A DNA stretch of 64,000 nt from Ascarosepion bandense. Lineage: Eukaryota > Mollusca > Cephalopoda > Sepiida > Sepiidae. Location of the stretch: assembly GCA_037127315.1 (NCBI GenBank), contig JBBBDQ010001124.1, forward strand, positions 1-64,000, written 5' to 3'. Below, in pieces: positions 30,228-41,653 of the stretch. Below the pieces are notes generated by a model, which was not told the origin of the DNA, did not search any database, and saw nothing but the letters and a program-made list of their open reading frames with translations. Every line of letters begins with the position of its first letter. Position 1 is the first letter of the stretch. The position numbers and the translations under genes were made by a program.

Positions 30228-30680
30228 CCGTTACCTATAGACTCCGAAACGGCTGAACCGATTTTCTTGAAAATTTACACAGTTGTACAATAAGCGCCTG
30301 CGAGTGTTCTTAGCTAGATTTTGTGTCGAGGTATCCCCGATAAATATCGAAAATCGATAATCGAAAAAATCGGGTTATAGAAAGAGTGGTTTGACTTTAA
30401 TCAAGTTTGATACACTCATAGACAAAGACATAAGAAATTATGTTCAAAAGTTTCAAGGTTGCAGTTCTTACAATAGTGCAGAAAATTTGATATCGATACC
30501 AGGAAATCAAAATTTGACTTACATCCATTCATTTTTCTTTCAGTCTACGGTTTCGCTTTAACTGGAAACAACTATTGCTTTTTATTCTTTCGTGCCAGAG
30601 TCCAAAGAGTCTGAGCTCCGGGACCATAGATTAGTTTTAAAGCTTTCATTACACCCGAGCAACGCCGGGCTATACTGCTA

Positions 30681-30681
<1 letters not shown>
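30137..30681 (+). mobile_element. Non-autonomous Helitron, 545 bp
   Basis: Starts TCTAAACTTATTTATAAATGG after an A; ends CTAG before T with the CCCGAGCAACGCCGGG hairpin. It has a (TG)n of about 30 units near its 5' end. It is inserted so that a long (TA)n starts at the base after CTAG. Confidence 0.87.

Positions 30682-30737
<56 letters not shown>
30682..30737. repeat. (TA)n microsatellite
   Basis: About 27 TA repeats directly after the Helitron end. Confidence 0.97.
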
Positions 30738-30741
<4 letters not shown>

Positions 30742-31068
30742 CGAGGTAACTAAGCGTTTTAGGCAAATGTAACCGGGTAGTACAATCTAGTACGTAGACG
30801 TAATCGTCGGTACTTGTAGTATGCAGTATCCTGAGACGTAGGCGTTGTCAACAGACATAGACCTCTAGTGGTAGATCTCTAGTTGTAGATCTCTGGACGT
30901 CCTTGCCTTAGTCTATATTTATGGCTGATACCAGCCAATCACATTCCAGTGAAGGAGAACCAAGGTGTATACATATTCATTACCTATTCATTACATCAAT
31001 TTATATGCACAAAATAGTCCTAATACGTACGCTATGGATACACAGAAAGGAGTGTTAATCACCACACC

Positions 31069-31965
31069 TTGGAGCACACATACCACCACACACACAATTC
31101 TAATCATCTCCCGTCAGTCATTAAACATATAAACTCTTCAATTGAATTTAGAATCAACACTAACTCTTCTAGCAAAATAATTTTCGATAACCATAGCGAA
31201 TTCTATAATTTTGCCGTTAAAAATAGCGGTTATAAAGGTACTACTATTAAATTCAGAAATCTCATTAATATTGACCATAATAAGAAGAAAAGGTCTCAGA
31301 ACTTCATCTGGTATACTCTCCCTTACAATCTGATGGTTAAAACTAAATTTGGAAAAAAATTCCTAAACACTTTCCCAAAAACTAATCTTCTTAGTGAAAT
31401 ATTCAATAATAATACTTTTAGATTAAGCTATCTTTGCACGGATAATCTCAAAAAAATAATTAAAAAACACACTAACAAAGTCCTCAACAAATATCAAAAT
31501 ACAAAAATATCGATGCATTGCAATGTCGAGATGGATCATATTAAATATAATAAACCTTATACCAGCGGAGGCAAGTGTAGAAATTCTAAGGATTGTCCAC
31601 TACATAATAACCGCTTAGCCAGTTCCCTCATTTATCTTTGCACTCTCTCTACACTTGAAAAACTTGATATTAAAAAGTTTTATATCAGGTCTACTAAAAA
31701 CCCGTTCAAACTCGCTGGTACCAGCATGTAGTATATTTCAATTATAGTTCTTAAACTGCAGTACTTCGTTATCCAAGTACTTTTGGTGTTTAAAAGAAGA
31801 AAAAACAAAATTCCTACTGTTAAATGGAAAGTACTTACAAGGGCCCGAATTTGTAATTTCCTCCGTGCACCTTGTTATTTTTGTCTTAAGGAGAAGTTAG
31901 AAATCATCAGATTTAAGGACATGAATCATGATCTAATGAATCATTCAACAATGCATTCCACTCCC
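31069..31965 (+). pseudogene. Penelope-like element 2: linker and endonuclease fragment
   Basis: 31069-31731 is open for 220 codons. It contains FIWYTLPYNLMVKTKFGKKF and LSEIFNNNTFRLSYLCTDNL, then KCRNSKDCPLHN. These fit the stretch after the reverse transcriptase and the Cys-rich linker of Penelope-like proteins of the CPLxGxC type. A shifted frame at 31783-31920 carries VKWKVLTRA, CYFCLKEKLEII, the region after the GIY-YIG core. The GIY-YIG core itself is deleted or scrambled. The related piece at 52636-52968 keeps it. AT-rich codon use suggests long decay. Confidence 0.65.
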
Positions 31966-32690
31966 ATATTTTTTTTTATAATCATGTCGCCCCAAGCAAG
32001 GCATTTTATTGCCACTGTTACATAGGAGGTAAGTTATGAGAAAGAGTGACAGGTTATAGGGAGTGTCAGGAAGTGGGTAAGAGAAGGATGAGAATACTGA
32101 TGAGAGTGGAGTGGATAAAGAAAGGAGCATGAGAGAGAGAGAGAGGATTCAAGTTAGTGAGAAAAGAGATGACTATTGACTTTACATTTGAATTCTTGAA
32201 GATTGTAACTGTCGGAAAAGCAAGTAAACGGAAGGGAATTCCACAGTGCGAGAGAAGAAGCTGCTGGAGTAGAATTTGCGTTTACAATTTATTGGTTTCA
32301 TAGTAAAAGGATGGGACCTAGTTGCTAATCTTGTGGCACAAGTAAATTTATGTTTGGGGGCTACTATTGAGCTAAGTTCATCTGAGCAGAAGCCATGAAA
32401 GTATTTGTAGAAGAGACACAGGGAAGCCACATTACGCCGGTGAGACAGTGACTGCATCTGAGCTGCCAAATCGAGATCGATCACATGACAGATTCTCCGA
32501 TTACAGATTGGATTTTGTCAATGACGCCTTAGGTGGATAGCAGGAGCACCCGACCAGATATGGCAGCAGTATTCAATGCACAAGGCAGATGGTAGATTTA
32601 TATATGTGCAGGATTGTTTCAGGCGGGAAAAATCTTCTGGCCCTGCACAGAGAACCGACCTTTTTAGCAGCAGATTTAGCTATGGATTCT
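31966..32690 (-). pseudogene. LINE-A 3' fragment
   Basis: The tail (complement of CCTTGCTTGGGGCGACATGA) is at 31985. The C-terminal region is at 32180-32480 (LFYKYFHGFCSDELSSIVAP, then KRKFYSSSFFSRT) with a frameshift that removes WNSLP. Earlier reverse transcriptase sequence extends to about 32690 (complement of GAATACTGCTGCCATATCTG). Confidence 0.8.
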
Positions 32691-32694
32691 ATAT

Positions 32695-33150
32695 AATCAT
32701 TACGACCAGCTTACTATCAACTAACTTTTCAATACCTCGAAAATAGAAATCATTTGGTTTTGACTTTAAAAATTCATCAACCTACGTTTTAAGCTTCGCA
32801 TTGTTGTTGAACGAATCTTTCACTCAAATTGTTGGAAAGCGAACCGAAAAGGTGGTAGTCTGAAGGGGCTAAATTAGGAGAATACGATTGGTGTGGCAGA
32901 ACTTCCCAGTCAAGCTCTTTCTTTGCATTTACGAGTAACCTGGTGTCGAGCAAGTAAACAGGCGGCAATGGAAGGACGCTAGAGTTTGTTCCCCTCGGTC
33001 AATGCATGTGGCACCCATGCGACGTGTTTCAGGACCATACCTATTGAGCGAAGATAGCGAAGCCTAGTGTCTGGCGTGCTTCTTCTTCAATCAACGCGTG
33101 CAATTCGTTCCCATCAATCTGAAGAGGTCGGTCATGACTGCTGGGAATCA
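32695..33150 (-). pseudogene. Mariner-type transposase remnant
   Basis: The minus strand near 32720-32920 reads LDWEVLPHQSYSPN then LAPSDYHLF, the conserved third catalytic Asp region of mariner transposases. 32960-33090 reads RLRYLRSIGMVLKHVAWVPH and EGNKLQRPSIAACLLARH, the region before the first catalytic Asp. The middle domain is missing, so the two parts are joined by a deletion near 32935. Stops are present. No terminal repeats identified. Confidence 0.72.
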
Positions 33151-33519
33151 ATTATAAGAAAATGTTTTTAAATTTGCATTGTTCACTGAAAATCACACGA
33201 AAACTATAGCACCGTATAACATATTACGACATCACAGTATAACTACATTGTTCAGTATAATTCCCCTTTGAAGCAAGTGTGGGTTTTATTTGATGGCTCA
33301 ATGAGTTAGTAATAATCGGCTTGTGCCATGCAGTTTGCCCAGATGCAGTTTGTAAAGCTTCAATAGCTTATAAGTTTTATAAATCTCCGCTATAACCGTT
33401 TTAACTGATCACTAAAATGAAATTGCAAAATTTAAACTCATTTCCGGTAACGATTTGGAAAAAAATCTTTTGTTACTATTTACCATGTCAAACCCCAATT
33501 TTCAAATTTAATACTATAT
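33151..33519. other. No gene seen
   Basis: AT-rich; possibly more of the decayed mariner but not recognisable. Confidence 0.4.
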
Positions 33520-33828
33520 TAGTCAGTCAGTTGGGCCATACATGATACACGCTTTGGGCGATCATGTCTCGAAAGAGACATGACTGCCTGAACAGAAGAT
33601 TATCCAGCAGTAGGTTGCCATTGCTTTCTGCGGTAGACTGGTCGCCAGACAAAGCTATAGAACCCAACCTGTCCTTTTATTTAACCCATAACTGGAGGGA
33701 AGAGACGGATTAATACCTTTCCAAAGGGTATTTGTGCATAAGTGAATGCAAGGAATTCAACTGGAATTCGAACTCGGCACCCCGATTTGTTGTTCCGAGT
33801 CGATATCCACTGAACCACAAATCACGAT
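33520..33828 (-). mobile_element. SINE-1, full-length copy
   Basis: Minus strand. The hairpin CATGTCTCGAAAGAGACATG is perfect here. Body CCTTTCCAAAGGGTATTTGT and head complement GAGTCGATATCCACTGAACC. Confidence 0.92.
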
Positions 33829-34984
33829 TCCAAAATCAGCCTGCCCTAATATTGAATAGTCAAGGAATTGTTTTTCTACAACCTTCCGAATTGTTTTATT
33901 TTGGTCTGCTTCATTCGATAATGTTTCTCATTTGGTTGTCGACAATCGCAGCGCAACCATCAGGTGATGTTCAAGTTTCTCTTCTTCGTTCCGTAATTTA
34001 TGAAACCGGTTCCTTCTTTGACAGGCCGTCGGGCCAATGCATGACTGAATATGCCGAGCATTTCCGTTGCTTTACGTCGCCATTTTGAACTCAGGTAAAT
34101 CACACCTGCACTCACCGCATCTTGATTTTAACATCCGAAAATAAACAACAATATGTAGGGTAAAAAAAAAACATTGGTATAAATCAATAGAATGAAATTG
34201 TCGCATTGAAATGGTGGATGACATGAACTTGGTTTATTCCGAAATTAGCATCAATTTTTCAATAACTAAAAGAAATGCAATCATTTTTAACTAACCTGAA
34301 AACTTAAATCGTTTTAAAGCATCACATGCACGCGCAAGTCATATCACGCTATTCTTGCCCGGTTAACTTTTGATATTATTTAATATTATGTTTGATATCA
34401 TATTGGCCATGATGGCTGAGAGAGGAACGCGTACAAAATTCCAGCTGCGTTTCATGAGGAAATTGTGACATTTTACAATTTATAAATACTTGTTTTTCTT
34501 TCTTCTATTCTGTATGCTATGAACGTGTGACATTAATCACAAAGTAAGATTTGACGGAGGCCAGGTACAAAATTAAAGAATGAACATGATTTCAAACAAA
34601 ATTTTAAAAAAAGCAACGGAGAAGTAAATATATAAAAACAAAGAAATGATATTAAAAAAGAAACAATAAAAGAGACGAAAACATAAGAGACGAAGCAAGA
34701 ATTGAACACAGCTAGAGATTTACAAAAAAAAAAAGAGAAACATATATAAAAAGAATAAGAGAAAGACGCTCATGTTAACAGAAAGAAATTATTTATAAAT
34801 GGAAGAAAAAATGAAACTACAGATATAAAAATGAAGAAAAGAGATAGTAAGTTTAACAAAAGAGTTAAGAATTAAGTAATTTTAAAAATTAAAAAATAAT
34901 TTATTATTTCAAAAGAAAAAGACAGAAACTATTGTTATATAAACTGAACAAAGACAGTAATTGTTTAAAAAGGAAGGAAAGACG
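33829..34984. other. No recognised gene
   Basis: 33880-34090 is less AT-rich and open on the plus strand (118 codons, ending before a GTAAAT that could be a splice donor). The translation matches nothing I recognise. The rest is A-rich unique sequence. Confidence 0.35.
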
Positions 34985-35735
34985 GAAATGATATAAAAAA
35001 TTAAATCTACTGCTAAGAAGGTTGGGTCACCATGCCGATCCAGGATGTTTTTTCCACCTGAATCCATCCTGCATATATACAAGTCAACCATCCGTCCGTG
35101 CATGGAGTACTGCTGCCATTTATGGTCAGGCGCTCCTGCCGTTCTTCTCAGTGTTCTCGACAGGCTCCAATGGAGAGTCTGAAATGTGATCTGGCGACTC
35201 GACTGCAGCCACTTCCCCACCGTCGAAATGTGGCCTCCCTTTGTCTGTTCTATAAATACTTTCATGGCTTCTGCTCGGACGAACTTAAGTCACTGGTGCC
35301 TCCTCAACAGGTGTTTACTCGTGCAACCAGACTGGCAACTGGGTCCCACCCATTCACAGTCAGGTTAACCAAATGCAGACGACAATTCTACTCTTTCAGC
35401 TTCTTCTCTCGCACTTCCCGCCTGTGGAACTCGCTCCCATATTCTTGCTTTCCTGACGGCTACAACCTCCAGAAATTTAAATGCAATATCAATACTCATC
35501 TATTAACCACTGGACTCTAGCTCTCTCCCCACCCCCGTATATCCTTCCCTTTCTCTCCACCTATGTATCTGTCATCGCACCTGCATTCTCAGCTTTCTAT
35601 TGCTCCTTTCTAACTAGTTTGTACTCCTCACTCTTTTCTAATTAATCCTTTTACAGTTATGTAGCCCCCCCTCCAGCTCATCAGTGGCATTTCTGCCTTG
35701 CTCGGGGTGAAATGATTAAAATAAATAAATAAATA
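34985..35735 (+). pseudogene. LINE-A 3' fragment
   Basis: Begins in the reverse transcriptase C-terminal region (complex frames near 35040-35150: HIYKSTIRPCMEYCCHLWSG-like). 35098-35520 is open with LPHRRNVASLCLFYKYFHGF, CSDELKSLVPPQ, SRLWNSLPYSCFPDGYN and LQKFKCNINTHLLTT. The 3' tail at about 35660-35720 ends CCTTGCTCGGGGTGAAATGA then AAATAAAT repeats. Confidence 0.88.
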
Positions 35736-35834
35736 AATAAAATAAAATAATTGGCGATTTTTAAAAAGGAAAAAAGAACCAGCTAATATAAAAAAAAAAG
35801 AAGTGAAGAAAAGATACTGTGATTTAATAATATC

Positions 35835-36427
35835 ATGTCTGGTGCTCCTGCCATCCACCTAGGGGTCCTTGGCAAAAACCAAAGAAAAATCTGTAATGTA
35901 ATCGATCTCGACTAGGCAGCTCAGATATAGTCACTTTCTCACCGGCGCAATTTGGCTTCCCTATGTCTCTTCTGCAAATACTTCCACGGCTTCGGCTCCG
36001 ATGGACTCACTGGTGCCCACTATACATGAATTTACTCGAGCCACAAAATTAACAACTAACCCTTTTATTGTTAAACCAATAAAATGTAAACATAAATTCT
36101 ACTCCATCAGCTTCTTTTCTCGCACTGCCCGCCTTTGGAATTCCCTTCCATTTACTTGCTTTCCCGACAGCTACAATCTTCAAGAATTTAAATGTAAAGT
36201 CAATAGTCATCTCCTATCTCACTAGCCTGCATCCTCTCTCTCTCATGCTTCTTTCTTCGTCCACTCCACTCTCATCAGTATTCTCATCCTTCTCTTACCC
36301 ACTTCCTGACACCCCCTATAACCTGTCACTCTTTCTCATAACTTTCCTCCTATTTAACCCCCTGCACACCAGTGGCAGTAAGATACCTTGCTTGGGGCGA
36401 TATGATTATTAAAAAAATTTTCTATAC
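35835..36427 (+). pseudogene. LINE-A 3' fragment
   Basis: 36001-36225 encodes EFTRATKLTTNPFIVKPIKC, KHKFYSISFFSRTARLWNSL and LQEFKCKVNSHLLSH. The upstream part (about 35840-36000) is frameshifted. The tail CCTTGCTTGGGGCGATATGA is at 36388. Confidence 0.85.
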
Positions 36428-36505
36428 TATTATAAAGTAGATATAAAGTGGGGGATCAATTCTACATTACAATGAATATATAAACTGATCCCTCACATTA
36501 TGGCC
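36428..36505. repeat. Small GTGGGGGATCA fold-back
   Basis: AAAGTGGGGGATCAAT pairs imperfectly with ACTGATCCCTCACATTATG about 45 nt away. The same fold-back lies between SINE halves at 44965-45085 and 50460-50570. Confidence 0.65.
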
Positions 36506-36650
36506 ACAGTCATCCTTCTCTTCCCTACTTCCTGACATTCCGTATAATCTGTCATTCTTTCTCATAACTTTCCTCCTATGTAACCCCCTGCAAAACAGTG
36601 ACAGTAAAATGCCTTGCTTGGAGTGATATGATTGTTAAAAAAATAAATAA
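36506..36650 (+). pseudogene. LINE-A tail only
   Basis: 3' untranslated region and tail (CCTTGCTTGGAGTGATATGA), severely 5'-truncated. Confidence 0.8.
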
Positions 36651-36659
36651 ATGATAAAG

Positions 36660-37810
36660 TGTTAAAAAATGGAAAAGTATAAAGAAAGCAAATGGTTTAT
36701 AATAAGGAATGAATGAAAATGCAAATAAAGAAATTGAAAGAAAGAGAAAAAGCAAATAAAAAGACACGAAGAAAAACGCAAATAAAAAAGAAAGTAAGGA
36801 AAGCGAAAATAACATGAAAGGAAGAAAAAATATAAAGATTTTTAGGAAAAGAGAAAGAAAGTAATTAAGACGTGATAACAAAATAAAAGAAGAAAAAGAA
36901 ACAAAAAATGCGTAAATAAAAAAAGAAGAAAAGCAAATAGAAAAGAAAAGAAGAAAAAGAAAGGAAGGAAAAAACACAGATAAAAAAGAAAAGAAGGAAA
37001 ACCCAAATAAAAATAAAAAGTAAAAAAAAACGCATATAAAACAAGGAAGAAAATGATGAATGGAAAAGAAAGGAAGAAACGCAAATAAAAAAGAGAGAAC
37101 GAAAAAGAAAAGAAAAGAAAAAACGCAGATAAAAAAGAAATGAAGAAACCCTAAATAAAAAGAAAGAAAAAAAAAGCATATAAAACAAGGAAGAAAATGA
37201 TGAATAGAAAAGAAAGGAAGAAACTCAAATAAAAAAGAGAGAACGAAAAAGAAAAGAAAAGAAAAAAACGCAGATAAAAAAGAAAAGAAGAAACCCTAAA
37301 TAATAAGAAAGAAAAAAAAAACGCATATAAAACAAGGAAGAAAATGATGAATAGAAAAGAAAGGAAAAAACGCAAATAAAAAAGAAAGAACGAAAAAGAA
37401 AAGAAAAGTAAAGAAAAAACGAAGATAAAAAAGAAAAGAAGAAACCCTCATTAAAAAATTAAGAAAAAAAACGCATATAAAACAAGCAGAAAATAATATA
37501 AAAATGATGAATAGAAAAGAAAGGAAAAAACGCAAATAAAAAAGAGAGAAAGAAAAAGAAAAGAAAAAACGCACATAAAAAAGAAAAGAAGAAACCCTAA
37601 ATAAAAAAGAAAGAAAAAAACGCATATAAAACAAGGAAGAAAATGCTGAATAGAAAAGAAAGGAAGAAACGCAAATAAAAAAAGAGAGAAAGAAAAAGAA
37701 AAGAAAAGAATAGAAAAAAACGCAGATAAAAAAAAAGAGAAAACCCTAAATAAAAAAGAAAGAAAAAACGCATATAAAACAATGAAGAAAATCATGAATA
37801 GAAAAAAAAG
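36660..37810. repeat. A-rich ~147-bp satellite
   Basis: Copies are registered by AAAACAAGGAAGAAAATGAT, whose ACAAGG/ACAATG falls at 37041, 37185, 37332, 37482, 37631 and 37779 (period 144-150). Each unit contains GAAACGCAAATAAAAAAGAG and AAACCCTAAATAA. 36660-37000 is more diverged. Phe-rich minus frames are by-products of poly-A. Confidence 0.88.
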
Positions 37811-37899
37811 GAAGAAAATACGTTGTGATTTAGAAAAGATAGACGCAAAGAAATAATTGATATAAAAAGCAAATGAAAAACAAAGACTAATTGATACAG

Positions 37900-38775
37900 C
37901 GAGAATATTTTGAGGACCCTAGATGACACACCAGGATTTATTATTGGAGGCCACAACCTGAACAACATAAGATACGCGGACGATACAGTACTGATTGCGG
38001 ACACGGAAAGGAAACTGCAAAGATCTCATACAGAAAGTAGCAGTGGAGAGTGACAAGAAGGGACTACAAATAAACTTTAAGAAAACTGAGTGCATGGTCA
38101 TCAGCAAAAGATACAACCCAAAATGCCAAATACAGGTGGGGGATAACAGAATCAAACAAGTCCAAGAATTTAAGTACCTAGGAAGTGTTCTAACAGGAGA
38201 TGGAAAGTGCGACACGGAGATCCGAAGGCGAATTGGCATGGCAAAGGACGCGTTCCAGAAGATGAGCAAAATACTAACACACAGGAAGATCTCAATAGAA
38301 ACGAAGAAAAGAGTGCTAGACTGCTACGTGATGTCAGTTCTTCAGTACGGCTGTGAATGCTGGACAATATCATCGAAAATGAGGACAAAACTGGAAGCGG
38401 CCGAAATGTAGTTCTACAGAAGGATGCTACGGATATCGTGGACTGAGCATACAAGCAACGACGAAGTGTTAGAAAGAATGGCAACAAAAAGGAAATTGAT
38501 GCTGAGCATCAGGAAGAGACAACTGAAGTTCCTGGGACATGCAATGAGGAAGGAGTGCCTGGAGAACCTGATACTGACTGGACAGATAGAAGGAAGGAGA
38601 GACAGAGGAAGGCAGCGGATAACATATCTGCAGAGTCTGATCAGGTGGATGACGGAACGGGGGTTGCCAAGAGCAACAGGAGCAAACATACTAAGAGCCA
38701 CAAGGGATAGGGAGACGTGGAGATCCATGATCGCCTACGTCCTGAAGGGACAGGGCACATAGAAGAAGAAGAAGA
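37900..38775 (+). pseudogene. LINE-B (RTE-like) reverse transcriptase, C-terminal half
   Basis: Catalytic YADD at 37973-37984 (IRYADDTVLIADTE). A frameshift at about 38000 leads to DLIQKVAVESDKKGLQINFK, KTECMVISK, EFKYLGSVLTGDGKCDTEIR and SVLQYGCECWTIS. A TAG at 38409-38411 replaces the Trp expected in EMWFYRRM, after which the same frame runs to a natural stop at 38762 (LKFLGHAMRKECLENLILTG, GRRDRGRQRITYLQSL). It ends in (GAA)n. The 5' part is missing. Only two lesions suggest a fairly young copy. Confidence 0.88.
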
Positions 38776-39178
38776 ATTGATATAAAAAAAAGAAGTGCAG
38801 ATATTATTTAACAATATAATAAAAAAAAGAAAACGAAGTGTAATTATCACATGACTAAAATTAATCGAAAATTTAATCAAATAGAAATCCTGAAGAATTT
38901 CTTAAAAGTTTAAAAGACAGCGCACAGGGGAAAAAAACTTGGAAAAGGAATGATGACAAGAAAAAAATAAAGGTTAGTTTCAAATTCTAAATGATTTCGT
39001 ATCCAATGTCACAGTCGCTGCAAAGATAACTGTGTACTTGTCACGATGATAAATAAATTTGATTTTTATGGTTCCGTCACAAAATTCTTTTAAAGTATCA
39101 ATGTAAAGTTTACTTTGAAAGTAACGATAATTCGGGATCTGCGTGGTACAGACGTTTTCTTTCAGATAAAAATAAAAA
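38776..39178. other. No gene seen
   Basis: AT-rich. Confidence 0.5.
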
Positions 39179-40041
39179 TCTATCTCTATATATAAAAGGC
39201 AAGATGTTTGTTGGTTTGTGTGTGTGTGTCTGGCTGTCTGTCCTTTATAGAAATCGACACTTTTTATCCGATTCTTACCAAACTTCACACAAAGATTCTT
39301 TAGGCTTCCGGTCAGCTCATGAGCTACTTATTTTTTCCGATTTCCTCTTGACATCGGAAATTGATACCTCGATATCCGATCAAGATCAGGATTTCAGCCT
39401 TTTTATCGTGGCTCTTGCTGCAGAATTTGCTCTAACTTAGTAAAATTATAGTTTTTAGCCTCAAACATTATTAGATCTTCTCAGACGGCTCATTTTCCCC
39501 GATATCGGAAATCAATACCCCCGATATTCTATCGAATCTGATCAAAAACTAATATTCAGCCATCAATATGGCTCATTTTCTCCAATTTTACTCCTGATGG
39601 TTACGATAAGTTTTCATGGTCTTTACTTAGGTTAGTTTATCCTTGGATGACTTATTTGACTTCGATATTGGAAATCGATACCCTGATGTCCTATCGGGTC
39701 TGATCAAAATCAGGTTTTCAGCCCTTTTATTTTGGTTTTTGCTTCGGGTTTTGCTCTAAGTAGGTATAATTGTAGTTGTTAGTCTCAGTCATGATACCAT
39801 TTACTCAATGGATTTATTTAACCTTTAAAATTCAGTTTGCGACGGAAAACTTATTTCACATCGATACCGGAAATCAAAATTTGACTTACTTTTATTCATT
39901 TTAGTAACTTCTACGGCTTCGAGATTAAACTTTCAACAACCTACGTTTTTCATGCCAACGTCCAAAAAGTCTGAGCTCCAGTACTATGGATTAGTTATAA
40001 AGCTTTCATTATATCCGAGCAACGCCGGGCTATACTGCTAG
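39179..40041 (+). mobile_element. Non-autonomous Helitron, ~860 bp
   Basis: The 5' end is at TCTATCTCTATATATAAAAG after an A (39183 is an alternative start) and continues GGCAAGATGTTTG. The 3' end is ACCCGAGCAACGCCGGGCTA (ATATCCGAGC variant) ending CTAG before T at 40042. The inside has repeated blocks around TCCGATTCTTACCAAACTTC and CGATATC. It is the longest Helitron copy here; no Rep/helicase gene. Confidence 0.83.
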
Positions 40042-40049
40042 TGTCAAGT

Positions 40050-40382
40050 AAAAGTTAATCAGTAGAATTCCTTTCCGTATACTTGCTTCCCTGAAAGCTA
40101 TAATCTCCAAGAATTTAAATGCAAAGTCAATTGCCATTTCTCATCTCCTTGACTCACATCCTTTCCCTGACCCCCCCACCTTGTATCATATTCTTCTTCC
40201 TTTCCACTCTACTCACATGCAGCCCTTTTCACACCTGTATTCTCATCCTTTTCTTACTCATTCTCTGACTTCCCTGTAACTTGTTCCTCTTACTCATCAC
40301 TCACATCTTTTGTAACTCCCTGGCCACCAGTGGCAGTTCTACCTTGACTGGGGTGAAATGATAAAAAAAAGAAAACACTCAC
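40050..40382 (+). pseudogene. LINE-A 3' end
   Basis: Starts within LWNSLP (AGAATTCCTTTCCGTATACT), then AATCTCCAAGAATTTAAATG (LQEFKCK), the 3' untranslated region and tail CTTGACTGGGGTGAAATGA. Confidence 0.8.
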
Positions 40383-40383
40383 A

Positions 40384-40625
40384 TTCTCTCTGTATTCCAT
40401 CGGTGAGAAGTAAATTCCACTCTAATAACCTCTTCCCCATGAACCACTGCTCTGTGGAACCGACTCCCAAAAGGATGTTTCCCCGATTACTACAGTCTTA
40501 ACCTGTTCAAATCTAGGGTTAAGCATTATCTTCCATTTCTATCTTCACAAAATTGCCTCCTAACGTCATCCTCTACCGAAAGCGGCCCTTGTAAGGGGTA
40601 AACCTTACTGTAAAAAAGAAAAATA
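40384..40625 (+). pseudogene. Different LINE family, 3' end (LINE-C)
   Basis: CTCTGTGGAACCGACTCCCA then GATTACTACAGTCTTAACCT corresponds to LWNRLP and DYYSLN then FKSRVKHYLP, like LINE-A in layout. The 3' end differs: GCGGCCCTTGTAAGGGGTAA with a GTAAA tail. Only one copy was seen. Confidence 0.6.
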
Positions 40626-40689
40626 ATATCACCTTCCTACGTATAGAAAAAATATATGAACGCTCCATCCATGTTAAAAAATATCAAGT

Positions 40690-41290
40690 AAATATCGGTC
40701 AGTTAATTGCCGTGCGTAATGCCCGCTTGGTCGATCATGTCTCTTTCGAGACATGACTGACTAAGCAGAAGATTTTCCGTCAGTAGGTCGTCATTTTTTT
40801 CTACGGCAATGTTGTGGAGTAGTTTTCGCACTGAAGGTTATAATCGTGCCATGTCGGTTGCTAATCGACTTAACGCACCCAAAATGTTAGGAACTTAGTA
40901 ATCTTCCACTGTAAGCTAACACCTTAATATTCTGCCGACTATCAACTGACTAGTAGTTCTACTGAACTCAAATAGAACTCTCTAGAACTTCAAAGAACTA
41001 ATATGAGCTTTCCATGAACTTCTGAAGAACTTCTTGTTAACTCTTATTAATATAGGAGGGAGAGTCTATTATCTGAGAAATAGGTGTATTTCCCCATAAC
41101 AGGCAGACTGGTTGCCAACCAAGGCTATAGAACCCAATCTGTCCTGTTATTTAACCCATAACTGGAGGGAGAAAATATGCATTCATACCTTTCACAATGG
41201 TATTTGCGCGTAAGTGGATGCAATGAATTCGACTGGAACTCGAACCTGGCTCTCCGATTTTTTATTCGGAGCCGATATCCATTACACCAA
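40690..41290 (-). mobile_element. SINE-1 interrupted by a MITE-like element
   Basis: 40690-40817 is the SINE tail half and 41101-41290 the head half, both minus. The break falls inside CTACGGCA/GGCAGACTGG, giving a repeated GGCA on both sides of the insert. Confidence 0.85.
40815..41100. mobile_element. MITE-like element, ~285 bp
   Basis: Ends are TGTTGTGGAG and CCCCATAACA, matching as terminal inverted repeats at 8 of 10 positions. The flanking repeat GGCA suggests a 4-bp target duplication. Homolog at 17655-18127. It has the 55-bp internal block once. No coding sequence. Superfamily not assigned. Confidence 0.72.
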
Positions 41291-41547
41291 GTAAATATTC
41301 AGGGTAATAAACCCCACGACTGCATGCCTTTCGTCTCTGTTCTTTTCCGCTTTCTTTTTAGCGAAAATGTAATTTCATTTTTTTTCTAGCGTTCTCGCGT
41401 CACGCTTTTTTTTTTTTTTTGTCTTCTACTTTGATTTTCTGAATTCTATGTGCATGTGAAAATGAAGAGATAGATAGATAAGTAGATCGGCCCTTCCTAC
41501 TTCTTTTGTTTAGGCAAATACTTTAGGTTACTTATAGTCATTAACTT

Positions 41548-41653
41548 TAAGGTCCTAGGTATGACGATAAATTGCATCCGGCAGCAAAGCCTCTGATTGG
41601 GAGATTGTGAGGAGCATGGAGCCACCTCTTAATTGCTATTGTTCCCAATACTG
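41548..41653. repeat. Dispersed repeat, copy 1
   Basis: Shares ACGATAAATTGCATCCGGCA, GATTGGGAGATTGTGA and CCACCTCTTAATTGCTATTG with 55870-55965. Confidence 0.75.

Noticed and set aside
32090..32130. CTGATGAGAGTGG as another hammerhead
   Set aside because: It is LINE-A 3' untranslated sequence; no stem II hairpin and no GAAA at the right distance.
36576..37795. Phe-rich membrane-protein-like frames on the minus strand
   Set aside because: Translations of the A-rich 147-bp satellite; period and composition match the repeat, not a gene.
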